NCBI GenBank assembly: GCA_037953745.1
Contig: JBAKBP010000191.1
Coordinates: 62,001 to 126,000 of the forward strand
Reading direction: 5' to 3'
DNA from: Lithodes maja
Lineage: Eukaryota; Arthropoda; Malacostraca; Decapoda; Lithodidae
DNA: 64,000 bases
The notes beneath the pieces are model-generated. The model had not been told where the DNA came from, did no database searches, and was given only the letters and a program-made list of their open reading frames with translations. Numbering within the stretch: the stretch's first letter is position 1; each line of letters opens with the position of its first letter. Below are positions 1 through 11,944 of the stretch, one piece after another. The position numbers and the translations under genes were made by a program.

Positions 1-212
1 GCCATGTTTTAAAATTAATGGCAATAAGAAAATGACGCATTTCCAACGTGAATGAACCATAAACTAAGCCAAATTACAAAGAAAATCATCAGAAGTAAAA
101 TAGGCCTAAATACAAATAAAATTCAAGCAACCTTTCGCAGCAATATTCGTTCGCTCTCGGTCACGTGACTCACGTTTGATATAACCGTTTTTTTCCAAAA
201 TGATCCCACGGC

Positions 213-640
213 CAACTGTTATTTGCCCCCTGCTGGCAATATATATATATGATATGATGATGATAATAAGTCCTGGGCTCTGGGGGCTGGGGGGTTGAGA
301 GGGGGCAAAGGCGAAATCCCCCCTCAGTGAGTCAGCCAAAACGGGGTTAAATTAGAAGCGAACGTAACAGGCATGACCCAGAGATTGCGAATCGAATCGG
401 CGCGAAAGGTTGCTTCAATAATAGCTACTAGCTAGGCCTATTAAACGAGACTTCCGTGGTGATGCTCGCACACTCTATGCTGCCTCGTGCCTAAGCATTG
501 TATTTTATATTTGTTTTCTTCTGAAATTATCTCCCAGCAGTTAATGGTTATTTGCCCCCTGCAGGCCCTACTGGCATAGCCCATGTAATAATTGCAAAAG
601 CTCCTAGGGGCAATAAGGATTGAGGAGGGGCTTTGCCCCA
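213..640 (-). repeat. R1 repeat, two diverged copies
   Basis: Around 213-315 and 546-640 the sequence reads TTATTTGCCCCCTGCTGGC, then a GAT-rich stretch and a G-rich run. The same module in the opposite orientation is at 985-1060 and 1190-1262, and related copies are near 33530 and 59540. No coding capacity is visible. Confidence 0.6.
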
Positions 641-859
641 CCAGGCCACCTGCACCTCAACCCTAAAAACGGTCAAATAAGAAGCGAACGCAGAGCGGCA
701 AAAAGCCCGCAGCGGTAGGCTCCTTGAATTATGCCGAAGGAGCTTGTTATGTGACTAGACCAACCCTAGGCCCTATTCCTGTGGAGTGTGAACCAGTTGG
801 TAAGAGTTGTGTTATCGAGCGTACCACTACCGACATACAGCATAACTCGGTAAGAATGT

Positions 860-1262
860 TAAGTGCGGGTGTACCGCCATCCTTGTTTACACTACGCGTA
901 GTGGCGTCAGACCTTTGCCATCATGTTCCCGTCTATTTTGACTGCCTTTGGATACAATAATATGTTGAGGGGGGGCTTTGCCCACCCTCACCCCCCCATG
1001 ACATATTGTCATCATCATATATATTGCCAGCAGGGGGCAAATTACCGAAAAATATCGCCGTCAAAATAGACACGAACTTAACCACGGCGATCAGCAAATG
1101 TAAACATGACGGCGGCGGCGGCGGACCTTTGCAATCATGTTTGTCTATTTTGAATGCCATTGGATACAATAATATGTTGAGAGGGGGCTTTGCCCCCCCC
1201 TCAGCCCCCCATGACATATTGTTATCATCATATATATTGCCAGCAGGGGGCAAATAACCAAA
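860..1262 (+). repeat. R1 repeat, two tandem copies
   Basis: Two successive units each hold a sentence ending in TGTCTATTTTGA, then GGATACAATAATATGTTGAG, a G run, a C run, and CATATATATTGCCAGCAGGG. The unit recurs at 33150-33260, 58850-58945 and, inverted, 59515-59715. The long open frames on either strand here arise from the repeat and share no recognisable domain. Confidence 0.65.
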
Positions 1263-1371
1263 TTAATCGCCATGAAAATAGACGCGAAGTTAACCGCGGC
1301 GATCGCCCTATGTAAACATGACGACCGTACGCCCGGAGTCTACATCCATCCCCATAACTCCTCTCTAAAAC

Positions 1372-1444
1372 ATTAACCTAACCTAGTATTCATGTAGTAA
1401 TAGTAATGAGAATACAGTACTAGGTTAGGTTAGGTTAGGTTAGG
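1372..1444. repeat. Telomere-like CCTAA / TTAGG inverted pair
   Basis: Two CCTAA-type units on the left face four TTAGG units on the right, separated by a spacer containing CATGTAGTA. The same head-to-head layout with almost the same spacer occurs at 59083-59165, so this is a copied module and not an isolated telomere scar. Confidence 0.65.
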
Positions 1445-1555
1445 CTTTTTAGTTTGGTTAAGTATTTATAGATGATTTATGTTGTATGTCGGTAGTGGTA
1501 CTGGTACACACGATATCACAACTCGATAAATGTTTCGCAATGTTCCCGTTATAAT

Positions 1556-1663
1556 ATCCTCAAGTAACCTATTAAGAACTGGTCAGGGGACTGGTTATAA
1601 CTTGTAGGATGTTTAATTGAAGTGCGGAAATCAGTATTTACTGAGAAATAACAGTCTTAAAAT
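1556..1663 (+). repeat. Dispersed repeat, inverted partner at 14285
   Basis: A stretch of about 110 bp, including AAGAACTGGTCAGGGGACTG and CAGTATTTACTGAGAAATAA, is present as its reverse complement at 14285-14403. No coding signal was seen. Confidence 0.7.
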
Positions 1664-1917
1664 GCGCTATATTTTACCAGACTCGACCTTTTCTTTGGGT
1701 CACCCAGGGTTGGGTTAGGTTAGGTAATTTATTATTTATCTATGTTTCCGTGTGTAAGTTCAGAAAAAAAAAAAAAAACGAAATAAGGCAAATTTTAGGG
1801 GTGGGAGGGGCATTTGGAATTTATCCAGTTTTACACCGGGTCGAAACCATCGATATATTATTTAGACAAATATGTTAGTTAGGGCATGTACTTCATTGCC
1901 ATATACTGTATGTCCAC

Positions 1918-4450
1918 CCGTCTTCTTCTTCTTCTTTTGAACCCGCCCGCAGACCGTGCAGATCCACAGGGCTGACCTTTGAATCGGTACTGGCTCAGAA
2001 ACGTTAGTAGGAGGGAAAGTTTAGAGTAGAAGGATAGTTTAAGGGACAGTTTTGTTTTTAAAGACCCCCCCCCCCCCTCACCGCCGCTCCCCCCTACCCA
2101 TTTCTCTTCCTCCACATTTTTTCCAGTATCATCTTCATCATCTCCATGTCTTGTGTTTCCATCTCTTTTGTTAACCCCAACAGCGTCCCCACCCCTCTAT
2201 CGTCCCTCTGCTTTACCTCCTCCCACCCCCTCTCCCCAACTCTATTCCTCATGTATCCCTCCAACTCGTCTCTCTCCTCATCATATCTTGTACATTCCGT
2301 TATTATATGTTCTACATCCTCTACTATTGGGTCTCCTCCCATTTCGTATTGATTGCAGTGCGGTCCCATTCCATTCCATCTCCTTGTTCTCTCATTCGTC
2401 TCTAGCGATCCTGTCCTTGCCTTAAACAGTATTTTAGATCCCCATCCTCCATCATAGAACAGCTCTCTAGCTGGTTTTTCTTTCTCTCTGTAGTATGACA
2501 GTGTGGCTTTATTTTCTACCCCTTCCCTCCACTTTCATCTCCCCTCCTCTTTTATCCCTTTCTCTATCTCTCTGATACATCCCCTCCCATTTTCCAGTAT
2601 GACCCACTCCTCTCTCCCATTTCGTTTTCTAAGTTCCCCTCCCCCACGGTCCTGTTTTATATTTATCCTCCCCAATCTTCTTTTGCACTCTCTGTTCCAT
2701 TTACTTTCCTCGCTCGCCCATCTGTATACCTTCTTTGGTCACGTACCTTCCTCCATCCCCTCTAGCCTCACTTTGTACTTCCATTTCGCTTTCCCTATCA
2801 ATTCTTCAAACGTACTCCACCCCATCTCCCCTCGGATTGCTTCTTGTGCTACGTATTTATTTGCCCCCAATCCTGTCCTCCCGATTTTATTCTGTACCGT
2901 TTCTAATTTCTTCGTTTCTGCCTCTGTTGTTTCTACCGCCTCTAAGCCGTACATTATTGCAGGTACTCCTAGTCCTTTCCACAGCCCGCGCACTATTTCG
3001 TAGCTATTCGCTCTTAACCTTGTCGCGCTCCATAATCTCCCATTCCATTGTTGCATTTGTCCAATCTTTTCACTTTTCGCCTTCTCAAACCCTTTCTCCG
3101 TAATTGTTACCCCCAGATATTTATACTCTCTTGTCTTCTTCATTCTGTTTCCTTCCAGTGTCCATTCCTCGTCCTCTTGAAGCTGTACATTCATTTTCAT
3201 CACTTGGCTCTTTTCTTTACTAAATCTTACTTCTAGTTCCTCTCCGAATCTCGTTGCTTCCTCTAGTAGTCTCTGCAACCCTCCTCCTGTTTCTGCCATC
3301 AGAACTACGTCATCAGCAAACAGAAGTACCCCCAGTCTTTCCTTGTTTATCTGGATCCCCTCCCCCACTCTTTTTATCCTCTGTGTCATTTCTTCCATAT
3401 ATAACGCAAATAATAACGGCGATAATACGCACCCCTGCCTTACTCCCCTCTTGCTTTCTACCCATCCCGTTTCTATACTTCCTAGCGCGTACTTCGCCTT
3501 TGTTCCCTGTTACATCGATGTTATGATGTTTATATACTTTTCTGGTATTCCACTCCTTGCCATATTTTCCACAGCAGTTCCTATTTACTCTATCATAGGC
3601 TTTCTTTATATCCAGGAATGCACAGTAACCCGTTTTCCTTCCCTCTTTTCATTTTCCCTATCACTTCGCTTAGTATATAGATATTATCTGTCCCCCTCCT
3701 GTCTCTTCTGAACCCATTTTGCTCGTCACTTATTATTCCGTTTCCCTCTATGGCTCTATTCATCCTTTCCTTCAATATTCCGCAGAAGAGTTTCCCTATT
3801 GTGTTTGTCACTGTCACTGGCCTGTAGCTTTTCATTTCCTTCTTACTCTTGTACCCTCCCTTGTGCAACAGCGTTACTCTCGCTTCATTCCATCTTTCTG
3901 GTACTCTCTCATTTCCCATTACCTCATTAAACATTTTCTTCAGCCTTCTTGCCATTTCTCTCCCCCCCCCCCCCTATTTCCTCCCAGTATCGTTTTATTT
4001 CAATCTTTATTATTCTATCTCCCACTATTAGTTCCACGCTTTCTTCCTCTCTACCGATTTCACCCCTTAACATCCTATACCACTCCTTTTGTCCCTCTTT
4101 CCCCAAGTTGTTTCTGATCTTTTCTACTTCTTCTTTCTCGTGTTTTATCATTGCCTCTTGTATTAGTATTTTTACCTTCTTCCTTTTCTCCTCGTATGCC
4201 CTTACCGCTTGTCTTTCTTCTCGTTCCCTCTCTCTGCCTTCCCTCCTATTTCTCTCTATCATCCTTCTCCTTTCTCTGTTCGCATCCCTTCTTTCACTTC
4301 TTGCTTGCTTTATTTCCCTATTCCACCATAGTTTTTGTTTTCTTTTTCCTGTCCATCTTCTTATTCTTCCTATGCTCCTTTCTGCCGCTCTAGCCTCTAT
4401 TTATGTCTATCATCAACTCTCCGTCCATTTCTTCGGTAATTCTGCATAAC
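1918..4450 (-). pseudogene. Decayed non-LTR retrotransposon (LINE), ORF2 remnant
   Basis: Reading the minus strand from 4450 down, several frame-shifted open blocks follow the order of a LINE ORF2. A basic, charged linker lies at 4262-3927. Fingers and palm of the reverse transcriptase lie at 3955-3593, with SYRPVTVTN and an EQNGFRR block. The catalytic LLFADDVVLM motif is in the 3398-2739 block. A Cys/His tail with EHIITEC is at 2369-2094. The blocks lie in different frames, so the copy is dead. Beyond the last stop there is a long G/C run and a (GAA)n stretch near 1920-1937 that may be the 3' tail. The endonuclease is mostly missing, but a minus-strand endonuclease-like fragment of possibly the same family is at 11390-11545. 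The clade is uncertain. Confidence 0.85.
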
Positions 4451-4490
4451 TACTACTCCTGCTATTTTATGTTTAATTTATTTTATTTGT

Positions 4491-5404
4491 GTATGTTAAT
4501 GCTTTGTAAGTGTGTATTTTCTATTTAGAAAGTGAGGAAAGCCCAATTTATTAGCATTTGTATTATTAATTGTAATTCCGATACCTCAACAATCTAGGGG
4601 AGAGTTTGGGAATGCAGGGTTTTGGGTGGGGTAAAAATAGGGGTATTATGAGAATAACTCTAAAAATGTAATAAATACAATTGAAAAAAACCCAAAATGT
4701 TGAAATCCGAGCCAAGTTTTGGCAAAAGTTGGCTCGGATTTGGCCAATTTTCAGAGTCCAAAAAGGGCAAAATTGGAAAACAAAATTGGCTCGGATTTCA
4801 CCCTTTTTCAGCTGAAGAAAACCCCAAAGTGTTGACCAAACTTGGCTGGTGTTTGTCAAATTTTCAGAGTCCAAAATCACAGTAACTTCATTTTGAAAGT
4901 TGGCTGGGGTTTTCTTGTTTTTCACTGTTGAAAAACTCATTAAGGATGTGGTTAACATTAGCCTAACCTAACCTAGTATTATGGGTGGGGGCTGCCGCCC
5001 CCACACCCCCCGCTAAATCCATGAAATCCGAGCCAAGTTTTGTCATTAACCTAACCAAATAACCAACCTAACCTAACCTAGTATTATGGGGTTAACATTA
5101 GCCTAACCTAACCTAACCTAGTATTATGGGTTTTGCCCTTTTGGACTCTGAAAATTGGCCAAAACTTGGCTCGGATTTCAACATTTTGGTGTTTTTTCAA
5201 TTGTATTTATTACATTTTTAGAGTTAGGCTATTCCCACTGTCCACAATACCCCTATTTTTACCCCACCCGAAACCCTGCATTCCCAAACTCTCCCCTAGA
5301 TTGTTGAGGTATCGGAATTACAATTAATAATACAAATGCTAATAAATAGGGCTTTCCTCACTTTCTAAATAGAAAATACACACTTACAAAGCATTAACAT
5401 ACGT
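4491..5404. mobile_element. Foldback element with arms of about 275 bp
   Basis: Bases 4491-4772 reappear as the reverse complement at 5131-5404, starting with GTTAATGCTTTGTAAGTGTG. Each arm ends internally in a GAGCCAAG palindrome like the 133-bp satellite at 10505 and 11945. The spacer holds CCTAA runs and one GC-hairpin cassette. No transposase frame is present, so it is non-autonomous. Confidence 0.75.
4957..5014 (+). repeat. Telomere-like repeat plus GC-hairpin cassette
   Basis: CCTAACCTAACCTAGTATTA leads directly into a hairpin with stem GTGGGGGC / GCCCCCAC and loop TGCC, then ACACCCCC. This is one of about nine copies in the window sharing the same junction. Confidence 0.75.
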
Positions 5405-5788
5405 GAGTGTGTGTGGGGGGGGGGCTGAGGATATGTCCCTATATAATGGGCGAAATTGGCCTTTTTGACATGGAAAAGACCCTGTAATGCAAGCCCTAAG
5501 GGTCTACTTACGGTTATATATTGAAGAAAAATAGCCATACTCGAGAAATACCGCCTAAAATACCCCTAAATGTGAGGAAAACTAACCTGGCATGAGGCCT
5601 TCCAGGAGGTTGTGTTTGAAACTGACGTCACACTTCACAGGCGAAGTGCATTGTGGGTACAAGTTAAAATGTATGGTATATATTAAGCAACCCACCCACC
5701 AATTTTCATGACAATTTTGAAATGCATGTTGGAATCCCTATAAACTGTACTTCATTTTTATGTAAGTTTGATAATTTGGAAAAATCTA
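5405..5788. other. No recognisable feature
   Basis: A G run near 5415 is followed by AT-rich sequence with no exon signal, repeat match or RNA structure that I can support. Confidence 0.5.
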
Positions 5789-7060
5789 TTAACCCGGGAG
5801 CTGCGGGGAGACTCTTAAGAGTTCCCCCGGCGGACTGCGGGGAGACTCTTAAGAGTTCCCCCGGCGGACTGCGGGAAGACTCTTGAGAGTAAGTAAAATC
5901 AAAAATCAACTTAAAAAAAAAAAAAAAATATTTTTATTTTTTTTGGGCCCCTGGGCCATGCAAAATCTCAGTCCTCTACCTCCCCTCCTTCCCCACTTTC
6001 CTCCTCTCCTTCAGTTATCACCTATTTTCCCCTATTATTCCCTTATTCTGAGGTATATTTTCGTGCTAACATTAGCGAGTTGCAAGCAGGGTGTTGTCAT
6101 CACTGATGGCAAGCGAGTGCAAGAGAGAGAGTATCGATCGACTGTGTCTCAGTGGCCTTGGGGGAAATTGGCGGGAAAGCAGATTGCCTCACCCATACAT
6201 TATACAACTCGCGGGCTATATCTCCGATTTTGACCATCCAAACGCTGTTTTCACTCGTTTTATTGTTGTTTCAGGTTAATACCTTTATAATCAACCCATA
6301 ATAGGCGCATATGGATAATTATTAATGCTATTAACCTCTGAAGTGCGCACGGGGGTAAATGAAAACGTCCCCCTGTGCTGACGTATTTGAGGTTTTTCGT
6401 CACGTAAAATATTCATTGTACCATTAATAGCATTAATAATTATCCATATGCGCCTATTATGGGTTGATTATAAAGGTATTAACCTGAAACAACAATAAAA
6501 CGAGTGAAAACAGCGTTTGGATGGTCAAAATCGGAGATATAGCCCGCGAGTTGTATAATGTATGGGTGAGGCAAGCTACCTTCCCGCCCATTTTCCCCAA
6601 GGCCACTGCGACACAGTCGATCGATACTCTCTCTCTCTCTCTTGCACTCGCTTGCTATCAGTGATGACAACACCCTGCTTGCAACTCGCTAATGTTAGCA
6701 CGAAAATATACCTCAGAATAAGGGAATAATAGGGAAAATAGGTGATAACTGAGGGATAGGAGGAAAGTGGGGAAGGAGGGGAGGTAGAGGACTGAGATTT
6801 TGCATGGCCCAGGGGACAAATAAAAATAAAAAAAAAAAAAAATAAAAATAAAAAAAAAATAAAAAATTCGATGTCAAAAGTTGATTTTTAATTTTACTTA
6901 CTCCAGAGAGTCTTCCCGCAGTCCGCCGGGGGAACTCTTAAGAGTCTTCCGGCAGCTCCCGGGTTAATGGTACAATGAATATTTTAGTGACGGAAACACC
7001 TCAAATACGTCAGCACAGGGGGACATTTTCAATTACCCCCATGCGCACTTGTTAGGTTAA
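5789..7060 (+). mobile_element. MITE-1, piggyBac-like, outer copy
   Basis: The element starts at TTAA then CCCGGGAGCTGCGG and ends at a decayed CGCACTTGTTAGG then TTAA (7057-7060). It is split at its internal TTAA (6331/6964) by a second copy of itself. The left end carries a tandem repeat of a unit of about 33 bp built on ACTCTTAAGAGTTCCCCCGG. TTAA target duplication is the signature of the piggyBac superfamily. No transposase is encoded, so it must be mobilised in trans. Confidence 0.85.
6331..6967 (-). mobile_element. MITE-1 inserted into another MITE-1
   Basis: TTAA at 6331-6334 and 6964-6967 flank a 629-bp body running from CCTCTGAAGTGCGCAC to GCAGCTCCCGGG, in the opposite orientation to its host. 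The uninterrupted site can be read in the copy at 61126 as GCTATTAATGG; here the same bases are split exactly at TTAA. The small open frame of about 64 codons at 6479-6673 recurs in other copies but spans a variable GA run and resembles no transposase. Confidence 0.9.
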
Positions 7061-7565
7061 AGGGAGAAAATTAACATTGAAAATGATGTCGTAAAAAGTC
7101 TCCCATAAACGGCGGCCCGCTATGTTATTGTAGTTTGCGGCCTATTTTCGTCTGTTAATTCAGTTTCTCCTTAATTGGACCCCCCTATGAAGTACAACAG
7201 ATTATGATGACATAAGTGACGGGTGTTTAGAGGGGGCAGAACTCCCCCTTCAACATATTACGTGTCCCACAGTAACTTCTATTATATAAACAACCCAAGA
7301 ATTTTCACAGATTTTTAAAATTTAATTTAGGATGTAATATAACCTATACTCCCATGTTAAAATAAGTGTCAACCCTCGAAAAATTCTATTAAGGGAGATA
7401 CAGAACCTAGAACCTGTAACCTGTAACGATATTTGTCCCAGGTTTTTTTGCCTCCCCATAGACGGCACACAACACGACTCGGCGGACCTCTTTCTCCCTG
7501 CCTTTCAGTCTAATTAACACTAGGAATTTACCTAATTTTCTATCCAATGTACTATCCAACCAGCC
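7061..7565. other. No recognisable feature
   Basis: AT-rich sequence with no coding signal and no clear match elsewhere in the window. Confidence 0.45.
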
Positions 7566-7635
7566 GGGGTGTGGGGGCGGCAGCCCCCACCCATAATACT
7601 AGGTTAGGTTAGGTAAGGTTGGTAGGTTAGGCTAA
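7566..7635 (-). repeat. GC-hairpin plus telomere-like cassette
   Basis: This is the reverse-complement form of the cassette at 4957: GGGGGTGTGGGGGCGGCAGC, then CCCCCAC, then a decayed TTAGG run. Orientation and junction are the same as in 38364-38440. Confidence 0.75.
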
Positions 7636-7729
7636 AATCTTTAATGTTGCTTAATTGTTGGATAATGGATAATGAGCTTACTGGTTAAGTTCATTTTCTA
7701 GCCCATGTATCATCCAACAACTTTTGCCA

Positions 7730-8510
7730 AAACTTGATTTTTTTTTTTTCATTTTGGGAGTTTCTTAAGTTCAAAAACAAGAAAACCCGAGCCAACTTCT
7801 TTTTTGCACTTGCTGTCTTTTATGCAGCTGAAAAATCTTAAAATCCGAGCCAACTTTTGCCAAAACTTGGCTCGGGTTTTTTCATTTTGGGGTTTTCTCA
7901 AGTTGAAAAACAACAAAACCCGAGCCAACTTTCATCATAAACGCCATTATATCGCCTTTTTATGTCTTTAACCCCACATTTTCCCTGATCTTCATAGCCC
8001 TCCCCACTATCGGGCGCCGTGTCTTAAGATCGTTGGATAAAGGGGAAAACAATTTTTGTGGAGGTTGAAACTAATGTCAATCACTATACTGTACTGTATA
8101 TTGATGCAAATAAACTAAAACTAAAAACAAAATAATGAAAATAATTGGTGGGTGGTTTCCTTAATATTTTCCAAATGTATTGTTACAAATCGAGGTAAAT
8201 GTTTATCACCAACCAGTGACGAGTTTTTCAGGTTATTTTTTTGTTGTTTTTTTGTTTTTTCTTTGATACACAGTGTTGTCTAATACCAAGGACTGTCGCA
8301 TTTTACTATTTTCCCATTATCCATCAATCTTAAAACACGGCCCCCGATAGTGGGGAGGGCTATGAAGATCAGGGAAATTGCGGGGTAAAAGCCGTAAATA
8401 AAGGGGTAACATTGGAAGAACTCTGAAAATACAATATTGAAAAGTAACAAAACCCGAGCCAAGTTTTGACCAAACTTGGCTCGAGTTTTTCGATTTTTCA
8501 GAGTCCAACA
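7730..8510. repeat. Inverted satellite-bearing repeat pair
   Basis: GAGCCAAC/TTGGCTCG palindromes at 7780-7935 lead into a conserved border with CATAGCCCTCCCCACTATCG near 7997. The reverse complement of that border is at 8335-8365, followed by more GAGCCAAG palindromes near 8455. This is the terminal part of the same foldback family seen at 10900, 11870, 38115 and 50760. Confidence 0.65.
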
Positions 8511-9257
8511 AAGTATCCTTCATGAAAGTGATAACACAATAATAATCATCGATGGGGCCCGTCACTGGTTGGTGATAAACATAAACCAAATCGATATCCC
8601 AAAAACTAAATGTAGAAAAATTAGAAAGTAATAAATTCAGACAGTATGTAAAACACTGGAAGAGACAATTGTAAAAAGATAATAATAATTTGTTGGGAAA
8701 ATAAATCACTAGGTGAAGCTCGACTCTCATTGGCTAATGAACATCCGGGAACTTCTGGGAGGAGCCTAGCATGTAAACAAAGTGTTGTGGACTGGACTGG
8801 ACTGGCTGGACAAAACTAGGACTTAACTCTGAAAATTGTATAGGGGGGTGACAATGAAATTGACAAAATAAGAAAAGTATCCCTTATCCGCGCATCTGTA
8901 GGGTCCCTTGAGTAAGGTAAGATCAACAACAAATAATTACCTAAGACAGGAATCGGTAAGATCCTGTGTAGCGGGAGGAACTGTTTTTCAGATGCCTATT
9001 TACTAAGAAACATTGAACAATATCTTTAAGGGGAGATTTCCACTTGAGGGATTTTTTTCTGGGCCCCTTTCTCCCTCATTTTTAGCCCCATTGCTTTTGA
9101 GATTTTAAGACCTTCGCCCTAGTAGTTTGGATATTTTAAGACATTTTGCCCCATTTCTGTCAATTTTAAGGCCTTTCGTGCCGTTAAGGTGTCGATTTTT
9201 TCCCTGGCGAGCGATAGCGAGCCTGTAATTTAAGAGCAACCGGCCTCTGGCCGGGAA
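8511..9257. other. No recognisable feature
   Basis: AT-rich sequence, open frames without recognisable domains, no RNA gene signal. Confidence 0.45.
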
Positions 9258-9354
9258 ATTTAGTATAACTAAATAAGTTGGTCACCAAATATTTTGCAAT
9301 ATTTGAAAACAAATATGGATTTTATATGCTCCAAACATAATATGAAAATGTGTT

Positions 9355-9841
9355 TTAACCCTTCAACCCCGGGTGGTACACGTGTGTACCATTATGTTTT
9401 GCCCCCAGGAACCCGGGTGGTACAACATTGTACCATTGCTTGAAAGCCTGTGAGCTTCGTGTGCGAGGCGTCGGTCCGACGCATGTAAACAACAGCCGGC
9501 TGGACCGACGCCCCGCATCTCCGGCCACAAGAAGGAGAGCGTCGCTTGTTCGTGTGTGCCTGTATGTTGTTGTTAAGTTTCGAAAAGTAGTGTAAAGTGG
9601 CTGTTTTGGCCATAAAGTTATCTCCAATGAAATCATCATCACAAATCAAGCACTTGACTTAGAGAGCTCTACTTAACGCCATTCTACAGGTAAATAACAC
9701 AGCTACGCTTGGGGATGCGCGGGAATGCGGGAAGCAGTCAGCATAACAATGATACGGTAGCCTAGCCTAGACGTTTTTCGGCCAAAACACCCGGATTTCG
9801 GGGAATATTTATGTAATGCGTAGCCGGGGCGGGAGGGTTAA
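9355..9841 (+). mobile_element. MITE-2, piggyBac-like, TTAA flanks
   Basis: TTAA at 9355-9358 and 9838-9841 bracket a body beginning CCCTTCAACCCCGGGTGG and ending CCGGGGCGGGAGGG. The unoccupied site is visible in the sister block at 36730, where TTTTAAGCCTCGG runs on without a break. Inside is a palindromic GCGTCGGTCCGACGC stretch and, on the minus strand, an open frame of about 80 codons that recurs in the other two copies (29317, 61980). Confidence 0.9.
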
Positions 9842-10133
9842 GCCTCGGCAAAACCTAATAAAAATATATGGTACTAAAATGGAATTTTGTCGAAACATGG
9901 TTGTCAATACCTTCCTATAGACGGCACCGATTCGTACACACGCCTTTTTCACCTGTGTCCCGAGGTCTGTCCACCAGATTTTTAGTCCACTCCACCTGCC
10001 CATCTCTGTCGATAGGTTGGGTTGTTTGGTTAGGTTAATATACTAGGTTTCAGAAACAAGATTCGTAGTTGCGGTAGTATTTACGGTATCTGGACACTTC
10101 GAGCAAATTCATATTCGAGCGGAGGCGCATTTA

Positions 10134-10187
10134 GGTTAAGTTAAGTTAAGTTAAGTTAAGTTAAGTTAAGTTAAGTTAGGTTAATTA
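10134..10187 (+). repeat. (TTAAG)n tract
   Basis: About nine units of AAGTT/TTAAG, a one-base variant of the TTAGG unit, degrade into TTAGG on the right. The parallel tract in the duplicated block is at 37027-37110. Confidence 0.7.
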
Positions 10188-10504
10188 GGTTGGATTGTGC
10201 ATCCGCTCGATCAGGAATTCGCTCGAAGTGACTCGCATTCGTATTTACAGATACGGCCGAATACCGGTAGGCTACTATATGGGGCGCCGGCCCAACCGCC
10301 ATGTTGTATCCCACGTAGGCCTACTAGGTACTACGGACACATTGTAGGCGTTAGGTGTGGATTAGGCTTGTATCCAATGTACTAGGTCTATGTTACTGGA
10401 TATTTATGATTTAAATAAGTGCTAAGTTTTCGATAAATCTGGTTATATGGCTTTGCAATTAGGGAAATCATGAGCCGATTTCCGACATTTAGTTAGTCTT
10501 TTTC

Positions 10505-10990
10505 TTTTCTCAAAATACGATCCAAGTTTTGCCAAAAATTGGCTCGGGTTTTCCAAAATTATGCTTTTTGGAGTTTGCAATTTAGGGAAACGTGAGCCAA
10601 AATTCTAAATTAGGTTACTGTAATTTGTTTACTCTTAAAAGTCGCAAAATCCGAGCCAAGTTTTGCCAAAACTTGGCTCGGGTTTTCCAAAATTCGGGTT
10701 TTATGCCTTTGCAATTTCGGGAAACCTGAGCCAAATTTCTAAATGAGGTTACTGTCATTTTGTTGTCTACAAACTCTCAAAATCCGAGCCAGCTTTGGCC
10801 AAAACTTGGCTCGGGTTTTCGAAATATTGGGTTTTAGGCCTTAGAAATACCTTAAAACCCGAGCCAAGTTTTGCTAAAATAAGTTTTAAATCGCCGTTTT
10901 ATGCATTTAACCCCTCATTTTCCCTGTACTTCATAGCCCTCCCCACTATCGGGCGGCGTGTCTTAAGATCATTGTATAATGGGGAAAAAG
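10505..10990 (+). repeat. 133-bp satellite array with GAGCCAAG palindromes
   Basis: GGCTCGGGTTTTC recurs at 10541, 10675 and 10808, a spacing of 134 and 133 bp. Each unit holds the inverted pair CCGAGCCAAG ... CTTGGCTCGG with almost no loop. The array ends in the border CATAGCCCTCCCCACTATCG. The matching array in the sister block is 37680-38165. Confidence 0.8.
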
Positions 10991-11389
10991 GTTTCGCCGA
11001 GGGTTGCAATTATTTCCAAACACTATATATTGATGAAAACTAGCCTAACAGGGAAAAATAAAAAAAATCCATGGGAAAATTGGTGACCATCTTATTTAGT
11101 TTTTCCGGAAATTTTTCTACCGAAAAATGTACAAATTTATCTTCAAAGGGGGTCTAGGGGGTGTAATTTTAAGCTTGATGAAAAAGTAGGGAACAAACTA
11201 AATACCTCCCCTTAACCTAACCTAACCAAAACCTAACCTAACCTAGTATATTAGTGGACTATATATTAATGTAAAATGTAAACAAATATTGCAACATTAC
11301 CAAATTATTGAGATATAACCTATGTACAGGTCCACCCGCTACACAGGATTATACCCAGGAATCCCGTAATCGAGGAGTAGTAGTGGTGC

Positions 11390-11545
11390 AGTTAACCCTT
11401 ATTTTTTCTTCCCTCCCATTATTCATCCTCGCTAGCGTCACTCCCATTATATCCTCCATTTCCTTTGATTCTCCACCCTTTAGTTTCTCTATTTTCCAGT
11501 TTGAGTTGTTCCTAATCATTATCCCTACCTCTCCCCCTTTCTTTT
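11390..11545 (-). pseudogene. LINE endonuclease-like fragment
   Basis: The minus strand reads GIMIRNNSNW and a following charged stretch in one frame, resembling the middle of LINE endonuclease domains. Pyrimidine-rich composition on the plus strand matches the LINE at 1918-4450, suggesting the same family. It is too short for certainty. Confidence 0.45.
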
Positions 11546-11944
11546 CTCCGTCGGAAATTCATTATAAAAAAATCCCTAAATCTCTAAAAAAAATATAGGG
11601 TAAACAGGGAACGTGAGCTTGGTTTAGACCGTCGCGCACCCATAAACAGGGAACATGAGCTTGGTTTAGACCGTCGGCGAGACAGGTTAGTTTTCGGTTA
11701 GGTTAGGCTAATTTTGGAAAAATGTTATTTTAATACCACGAATTTTCCGAGTGTTTTTGTTTTTGTTTTGTGTTCATTTGCATCAATACATAGTGTTTGT
11801 AATTAATTAGAAATCTCGGGGAAACCTATTTACCCCATTATCGATCAATGTAAAGACACGCCCCCCCATAGTGGGGAGGGCTATGAAGATCAGGGAAATT
11901 ACGGGGTAAAAGGTGTAAAAATACGATAATAAGGTTTTGACACG

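Noticed and set aside
1006..1257. Overlapping frames in R1 repeats
   Set aside because: Repeat-derived, open on both strands, and not kept in other R1 copies.
2503..4449. Long plus-strand frames rich in Ser, Leu, Phe and Pro
   Set aside because: Reverse-strand shadows of the purine-rich LINE on the minus strand.
6479..6673. Open frame of about 64 codons repeated in each MITE-1 copy
   Set aside because: It crosses a GA microsatellite that varies in length, resembles no transposase, and both strands of the MITE are open. It reflects copy identity, not coding.
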